From positions 1-9,778 of the forward strand of contig ONSE01000132.1 of the NCBI GenBank assembly GCA_900320415.1: a stretch of 9,778 nt of DNA, written 5' to 3'. The notes below the pieces were generated by a model that had not been told where the DNA came from, ran no database searches, and saw only the letters and a list, made by a program, of their open reading frames with translations. The stretch comes from an uncultured Eubacteriales bacterium (GTDB taxonomy: Bacteria > Bacillota > Clostridia > Oscillospirales > Acutalibacteraceae). The translations under genes were made by a program, and so were the position numbers. Every line of letters starts with the position of its first letter. Position 1 is the first letter of the stretch. Of this stretch, positions 6,260 to 9,778 are shown piece after piece.

Positions 6260-6284
6260 TAACATATTTGTATCTACTTTTCAA
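6256..6284 (-). promoter_or_regulatory. Probable promoter of the 39-aa peptide gene
   Basis: On the minus strand TTGAAA (6279-6284, 5/6 match), 17-nt spacer, then TACCAT (6256-6261, 4/6 match). The predicted start falls near 6250, inside the 22-bp palindrome, leaving a leader of about 50 nt. A TATACT at 6245-6250 is an alternative -10 but lacks a good -35. Confidence 0.5.
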
Positions 6285-6344
6285 GCAGTATTTTGCAACA
6301 ACTTTTCATATAAATTTTGTTTATATTCACCAAAAGATAGGTGG

Positions 6345-6791
6345 TTACATAAATGTACCTTCCTCAATTTCTTTGATCATGGCAACCCGCTTGTCGTGCC
6401 TGCCGCCCTCCTCGGGGGTATTGAGGAAAATCTCGGTAAACTTCACCGCGTCCTCCTCAGAGGTGACGCGTCCGCCCATGCAAAGCACATTGGCGTGGTT
6501 GTGGCGTCTGGTCATCTCGGCGCCGAAGGCGTTTCCGACAACCGCCGCGCGGATGCCCTTCACCTTGTTCGCCGCCATGGAAATGCCGATTCCCGTGCCG
6601 CAGCAGAGGATCCCCATCTCACACTCGCCGCTGACGACCGCCTGCGCCACCTTGTAGGCGTATACGGGATAATCCACGCTCTCCTCGCTGTAGGTGCCGA
6701 AATCCCTGTACGCAATGCCTTTTTCCTCCAGATATTTTTTTATCGCCACAATCAGATTGTAGCCGCCGTGATCGCAACCCAATGCTATCAT
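6345..6791 (-). CDS. rpiB: Ribose-5-phosphate isomerase B
   Basis: RpiB interconverts ribose 5-phosphate and ribulose 5-phosphate in the non-oxidative pentose phosphate pathway in the cytoplasm. The 148-aa length fits the family (about 150 aa). Key motifs are present: CDHGGY at 6-11, SVDYP at 38-42, CCGTGIG at 63-69 with the expected catalytic base Cys64, ANKVKGIRAA at 74-83, and TRRHNHANVLCMGGR at 94-108 with catalytic His97. The true start is the ATG at 6791, giving MIALGCDHGG and preceded by GGGGAG at 6798-6803. An upstream in-frame extension to 7088 is a shadow inside tsaB. The start overlaps the tsaB stop by 4 nt (ATGA), so translation is coupled. Last gene of the fhs operon; only a weak AT-only hairpin (6308-6326) follows, with no clear terminator. 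Related LacA/LacB isomerases are less likely given the CGTG active site. Confidence 0.95.
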   Translation of the reverse strand: MIALGCDHGGYNLIVAIKKYLEEKGIAYRDFGTYSEESVDYPVYAYKVAQAVVSGECEMGILCCGTGIGISMAANKVKGIRAAVVGNAFGAEMTRRHNHANVLCMGGRVTSEEDAVKFTEIFLNTPEEGGRHDKRVAMIKEIEEGTFM

Positions 6792-7495
6792 GTTTCTCTC
6801 CCCAATCGTTTGTTTAACTCTCTCTGCGCCTGCGGCAGCCGCAGGTAGACGGGCATCAGCTCCGCCGCTGAAAGTGTGCCGCCGTTTCTGACGCGCTCCA
6901 GCGCCGCCAGAGCGACGGAGGAAGCGGTCTGTATCCGACGGTTCATCGGCGCCAAACGCACGTTTGCGAGCGATTCTCCGAATGCTCCGGCGCATAACGC
7001 GGCGCCGTCGCCCGCCAGCATGACGGGTTCGTCGTACTGCTCCAGCTCTCTGCGCAGATCCGAGAGCGCGAGCGCCCTGTCCCCGCAAAGGCGCTCTGCC
7101 CTGCTGCCGCTCACGCGGAACAGAGCGTTATAGACCTGTGAGCAGCGCGCGTCCATCGCGGCGCAGACCACACAGTCCGTGCCGAGGAAGTTATATGCCA
7201 TGCTCTCCAGGGTGGAAACCGCGACGCAGGGAACGCCGTTCGCGAAGGCAAGTCCCTTGACCGCCGCTACGCCGATCCTCACGCCCGTGAAGGAGCCGGG
7301 ACCCGCGTTCACGGCTATCGCGTCCACCTCACTGATCCTGACGCCCGTGTTCTCCGCCAGCTGCTCCAGCATCGGCATGAGCGTCTGGCTGTGCGTCAGC
7401 GCGGTGTCGATGAAAAACTCGCCGATGATTTTTTCCTCTGAGGCAAGGCAGACCGACGCCGCCTTTGCCGAGGTATCGACCGCCAATACCGTCAC
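6788..7495 (-). CDS. tsaB: tRNA t6A biosynthesis protein TsaB (YeaZ)
   Basis: TsaB is the inactive ASKHA-fold partner of TsaD; together with TsaE they transfer threonylcarbamoyl to A37 of ANN-decoding tRNAs. The 235-aa protein starts with the ASKHA signature VLAVDTSAKAASV (residues 3-15), has H35 in THSQTLMP, and carries the diagnostic NAGPGSFTGVRIG at 63-75. Length is normal. The start is GTG at 7495 within a GTGA overlap of the tsaE stop, with AAGGAG at 7506-7511 and GGAG at 7501-7504 upstream. Its stop overlaps the rpiB ATG. In many Firmicutes tsaE-tsaB is followed by rimI and tsaD; here rpiB follows instead, so those partners must be elsewhere. Confidence 0.95.
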   Translation of the reverse strand: MTVLAVDTSAKAASVCLASEEKIIGEFFIDTALTHSQTLMPMLEQLAENTGVRISEVDAIAVNAGPGSFTGVRIGVAAVKGLAFANGVPCVAVSTLESMAYNFLGTDCVVCAAMDARCSQVYNALFRVSGSRAERLCGDRALALSDLRRELEQYDEPVMLAGDGAALCAGAFGESLANVRLAPMNRRIQTASSVALAALERVRNGGTLSAAELMPVYLRLPQAQRELNKRLGRET

Positions 7496-7917
7496 GGCAG
7501 CTCCACTCCTTCCATCTCAAAGATCCTTTGATTTTCATTTTCTCCGCGTGAGATCGTCACGCGGATCGCGTCGTCAGGCAGGGCGCCCTCGATATTTTCG
7601 CTCCACTCGATGATCATCACCCCGCTGCCGAGGTAATCATAAAAGCCCGTGGAGTAGAGGTCGTCCCATGAGGTTACCCGGTACATATCAAAGTGATAGA
7701 TACCGCACCTTCCCCTGTATTCATTCACCAGCGCGAAGGTCGGGCTGGAAACCCCCTCCGCGACGCCGAGACCTCTCGCTATGCCGCGCGTGAAGGCGGT
7801 TTTGCCCATGCCAAGGCCGCCGAAGAGGGCGATGACCTCCGTACCCCCGAGCGCCGCGGCAAGGCGTTCGCCGATCTTCTCGGTCTCCTCCGCGCTGTTC
7901 GAAATCAGTCTTATCAT
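7492..7917 (-). CDS. tsaE: tRNA t6A biosynthesis ATPase TsaE (YjeE)
   Basis: TsaE is the small ATPase that resets the TsaB-TsaD complex in t6A synthesis. The 141-aa protein has the Walker A loop GGLGMGKT at 33-40 (the usual Ala before GKT is replaced by Met), the SSPTFALVNEY switch region at 57-67, HFDMYR at 75-80 and the conserved IIEWSEN at 102-108. Length is typical (about 140-155 aa). The ATG at 7917 is only 1 nt after the fhs stop at 7919, and the preceding bases contain no good Shine-Dalgarno, so translation probably depends on ribosomes ending fhs. Its stop overlaps the tsaB GTG. Confidence 0.95.
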   Translation of the reverse strand: MIRLISNSAEETEKIGERLAAALGGTEVIALFGGLGMGKTAFTRGIARGLGVAEGVSSPTFALVNEYRGRCGIYHFDMYRVTSWDDLYSTGFYDYLGSGVMIIEWSENIEGALPDDAIRVTISRGENENQRIFEMEGVELP

Positions 7918-7918
7918 A

Positions 7919-9586
7919 TCAGAACAGACCCGTGATCTTTCCGTCTGCGTTCACGTCGATGCCGTGCGCCGCGGGTACCTTCGGCAGACCGGGCATGGTC
8001 ATGATATCGCCCGTGTAGACCACCACAAAGCCAGCGCCGTTGGAAAGGGACACGTTTCTGACGGTGATGGTGAAGTCCTTTGGCGCGCCGAGCAGCGCGG
8101 GGTCATCGGACAGAGAATACTGCGTTTTCGCGATGCAGACGGGCAGCTTGTCAGCGCCGAGCTTCCGCACCTCTGCGATCGCCTTCTCCGCCTGCGTGGT
8201 GTAATTCACGCCTGCCGCGCCGTAGATATTCTTCGCGATGCACTCGATCTTTTCCTTGACGGTCAGGTCGTCGCCGTAGAGCGGACGGAAATCGGAGGGC
8301 TTTTCGCACGCCTCCACTACCTTTTTCGCCAGCTCGACGCCGCCTTCTCCGCCCCTGCCGAATACCTCGGAGAGCGCGAAGTCCGCGCCGTTCTCTCTGC
8401 AATACTCCTCAATGAAGCTCAGCTCCGCGTCGGAGTCCGTGCCGAAGCGGTTGATCGCGACCACTACGGGCACATTGTACTTTCTCATGTTCGCGATATG
8501 GACGCCGAGGTTGACGATTCCCTTTTTGAGAGCCTCGAGGTTCTCGGCGGAAACCTCCGCCTTGGGAACACCGCCGTTGTACTTGAGCGCGCGGCAGGTC
8601 GCAACGAGAACGATCGCCGAGGGTTTTAAATGCGCGAAGCGGCACTTGATGTCAAGGAACTTCTCCGCGCCGAGATCGGAGCCGAAGCCCGCCTCGGTGA
8701 TGCAGTAATCCGCGAGCTTCAAAGCGAGCTTGGTCGCTCTCACACTGTTGCAGCCGTGGGCGATATTCGCGAAGGGGCCGCCGTGCATGACGGCGGGCGT
8801 ACCCTCAAGGGTCTGCACCAGATTGGGCTTGATCGCGTCCTTGAGCAGCGCGGTCATCGCGCCGTCTGCCTTGATATCGCGCGCGTAGACAGGTTCTCCC
8901 TGCGTGTTGTAGGCGATCAGGATGCTCCCCAGGCGGCGCTTGAGGTCGTCGATATCCGAGGCAAGGCAGAGGATCGCCATGACCTCGGAGGCGACGGTGA
9001 TAATAAAGTGATCCTCGCGCGGAATGCCGTTGACCTTTCCGCCGAGTCCGATGATAACGTTTCTGAGAGCGCGGTCATTCATGTCAAGGCACCGCTTGAT
9101 GAGAATGCGGCGCTGGTCAATCCCGAGCGCGTTGCCCTGCTGGAGATGGTTGTCCAGCATCGCGCAGCAGAGATTGTTCGCCGCCGTGATGGCGTGCATA
9201 TCTCCCGTAAAGTGAAGGTTGATGTCCTCCATCGGCAGCACCTGCGCGTAGCCGCCGCCCGCGGCTCCTCCCTTGATACCGAACACAGGGCCGAGAGAAG
9301 GCTCACGGAGCGCGATGATCGCCTTCTTTCCGATCTTCGCCATCGCCTGGCCGAGACCGGCGGTGGTGGTGGTTTTACCCTCGCCCGCGGGGGTGGGGTT
9401 GATGGCGGTGACAAGTATCAGCTTTCCGTCGGGATTTGAGCTGACTCTCGCGCTGAGCTCATCCGAGAGCTTCGCCTTGTATTTTCCGTAAAACTCGAGT
9501 TCGTCCTCTGAAATACCAATCTGTGACGCGATTTCCTTGACAGGCAGCAGTGTTGCCTGCTGAGCGATTTCAATATCAGACAGCAT
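7919..9586 (-). CDS. fhs: Formate--tetrahydrofolate ligase
   Basis: Fhs makes 10-formyl-THF from formate, THF and ATP, feeding purine synthesis and, in acetogens, the methyl branch of the Wood-Ljungdahl pathway. The 555-aa length matches the family (about 556-560 aa). Visible motifs: P-loop TPAGEGKTT at 65-73, REPSLGPVFGIKGGAAGGGY at 94-113 with the glycine-rich signature, D121 to H131 (DINLHFTGDMH), and VATCRALKYNGG near 329-340, the second family signature. The C-terminal end is complete (GLF). Start ATG at 9586 with an excellent GGAGGTG (9594-9600) 7 nt upstream. First gene of an operon with tsaE, tsaB and rpiB. The window does not show other Wood-Ljungdahl genes, so acetogenesis cannot be inferred. 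Confidence 0.98.
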   Translation of the reverse strand: MLSDIEIAQQATLLPVKEIASQIGISEDELEFYGKYKAKLSDELSARVSSNPDGKLILVTAINPTPAGEGKTTTTAGLGQAMAKIGKKAIIALREPSLGPVFGIKGGAAGGGYAQVLPMEDINLHFTGDMHAITAANNLCCAMLDNHLQQGNALGIDQRRILIKRCLDMNDRALRNVIIGLGGKVNGIPREDHFIITVASEVMAILCLASDIDDLKRRLGSILIAYNTQGEPVYARDIKADGAMTALLKDAIKPNLVQTLEGTPAVMHGGPFANIAHGCNSVRATKLALKLADYCITEAGFGSDLGAEKFLDIKCRFAHLKPSAIVLVATCRALKYNGGVPKAEVSAENLEALKKGIVNLGVHIANMRKYNVPVVVAINRFGTDSDAELSFIEEYCRENGADFALSEVFGRGGEGGVELAKKVVEACEKPSDFRPLYGDDLTVKEKIECIAKNIYGAAGVNYTTQAEKAIAEVRKLGADKLPVCIAKTQYSLSDDPALLGAPKDFTITVRNVSLSNGAGFVVVYTGDIMTMPGLPKVPAAHGIDVNADGKITGLF

Positions 9587-9619
9587 TTTTCGGCACCTCC
9601 ATATTTATAATCATATATC

Positions 9620-9628
9620 ATTATACCA
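9620..9628 (-). promoter_or_regulatory. Extended -10 promoter for the fhs operon
   Basis: On the minus strand a perfect TATAAT (9620-9625) is preceded by TGG, giving an extended -10 motif. No good -35 is found at 16-18 nt spacing. The predicted start lies near 9613, with a short leader of about 26 nt that is too small for a riboswitch downstream of it. Confidence 0.6.
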
Positions 9629-9778
9629 AACTCCGGATGTGATATTATTCTTCTTTGCAAAATTAGACCGATATTGCAAGGATTATTTACTATAATAATG
9701 GCAATGAACATAAGGGAACCTCTAAAAATTCCTTACCGCGCATAAGCACGAAATCTTCACGGCATAATTTTGTCAAAA

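Noticed and set aside
6308..6326. Terminator after rpiB
   Set aside because: ATATAAA/TTTATAT forms a 7-bp AT-only stem, too weak, and the minus strand continues with GAAAAG rather than a T-run.
6792..7088. In-frame 99-codon N-terminal extension of rpiB
   Set aside because: It lies wholly within tsaB, reads as Arg/Ala-rich noise, and would make a protein far longer than RpiB; MIALGCDHGG at 6791 with its GGGGAG site is the family N-terminus.
7781..9439. Two long plus-strand open frames (7781-8629 and 8630-9439) antisense to tsaE/fhs
   Set aside because: fhs is unmistakable on the minus strand. The antisense translations are Arg/Val/Asp-rich with no motif, as expected for shadows of a GC-rich gene.
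9418..9711. 97-codon minus-strand frame upstream of and overlapping fhs
   Set aside because: It overlaps the fhs promoter and 5' end in another frame, has no ribosome binding site, and its tail is a shadow of fhs.
9601..9778. Tetrahydrofolate riboswitch upstream of fhs
   Set aside because: THF riboswitches control some folate genes in Clostridia, but the predicted leader is only about 26 nt and I see no matching set of paired elements in the available upstream bases.

Overview
The window looks like chromosome of a Gram-positive anaerobe of the class Clostridia, probably a gut Ruminococcaceae/Oscillospiraceae-type organism. The signs are a zinc-ribbon, single-pass membrane protein of the kind common in that group, strong GGAGG-type ribosome binding sites, fhs for one-carbon metabolism, a short clostridial XRE regulator, and GC-rich genes separated by AT-rich control regions. 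The taxonomic call is inference; there is no rRNA or marker phylogeny here.

Layout. (1) 4-1719, minus strand: a zinc-ribbon membrane protein, transcribed away from (2) 1929-3071, plus strand: an LtrA-family membrane protein. They share a 209-bp divergent control region with a promoter for each and an operator-like inverted repeat over the minus-strand -10 box. (3) 3155-5321, plus strand: three tightly overlapping genes encoding a 4-TM protein, a DUF6765-like protein with a histidine/aspartate-rich metal-site pattern, and a 6-TM HdeD/DUF308-like protein. The cluster ends in a strong bidirectional terminator. (4) 5407-6198, minus strand: an AT-rich block with a small XRE repressor-like gene, a 423-bp non-coding stretch with four TGTGrAA motifs, and a 39-aa peptide gene with its own terminator and a 22-bp near-perfect palindrome over its promoter. 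(5) 6345-9586, minus strand: fhs-tsaE-tsaB-rpiB, an operon joined by 1-nt spacing and two 4-nt start/stop overlaps, driven from an extended -10 promoter upstream of fhs.

How they work together. The fhs operon is housekeeping: formyl-THF synthesis, two partners of the tRNA t6A machinery, and a pentose-phosphate isomerase. The 3155-5321 cluster is the best candidate for an undescribed membrane-associated system: a possible metal-dependent protein without a signal peptide, translationally coupled to two small integral membrane proteins. The XRE/peptide block is the second candidate, since a short peptide of a recurrent clostridial type sits behind an operator-like palindrome next to a regulator gene. 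No mobile element, CRISPR array, tRNA or rRNA was recognised.
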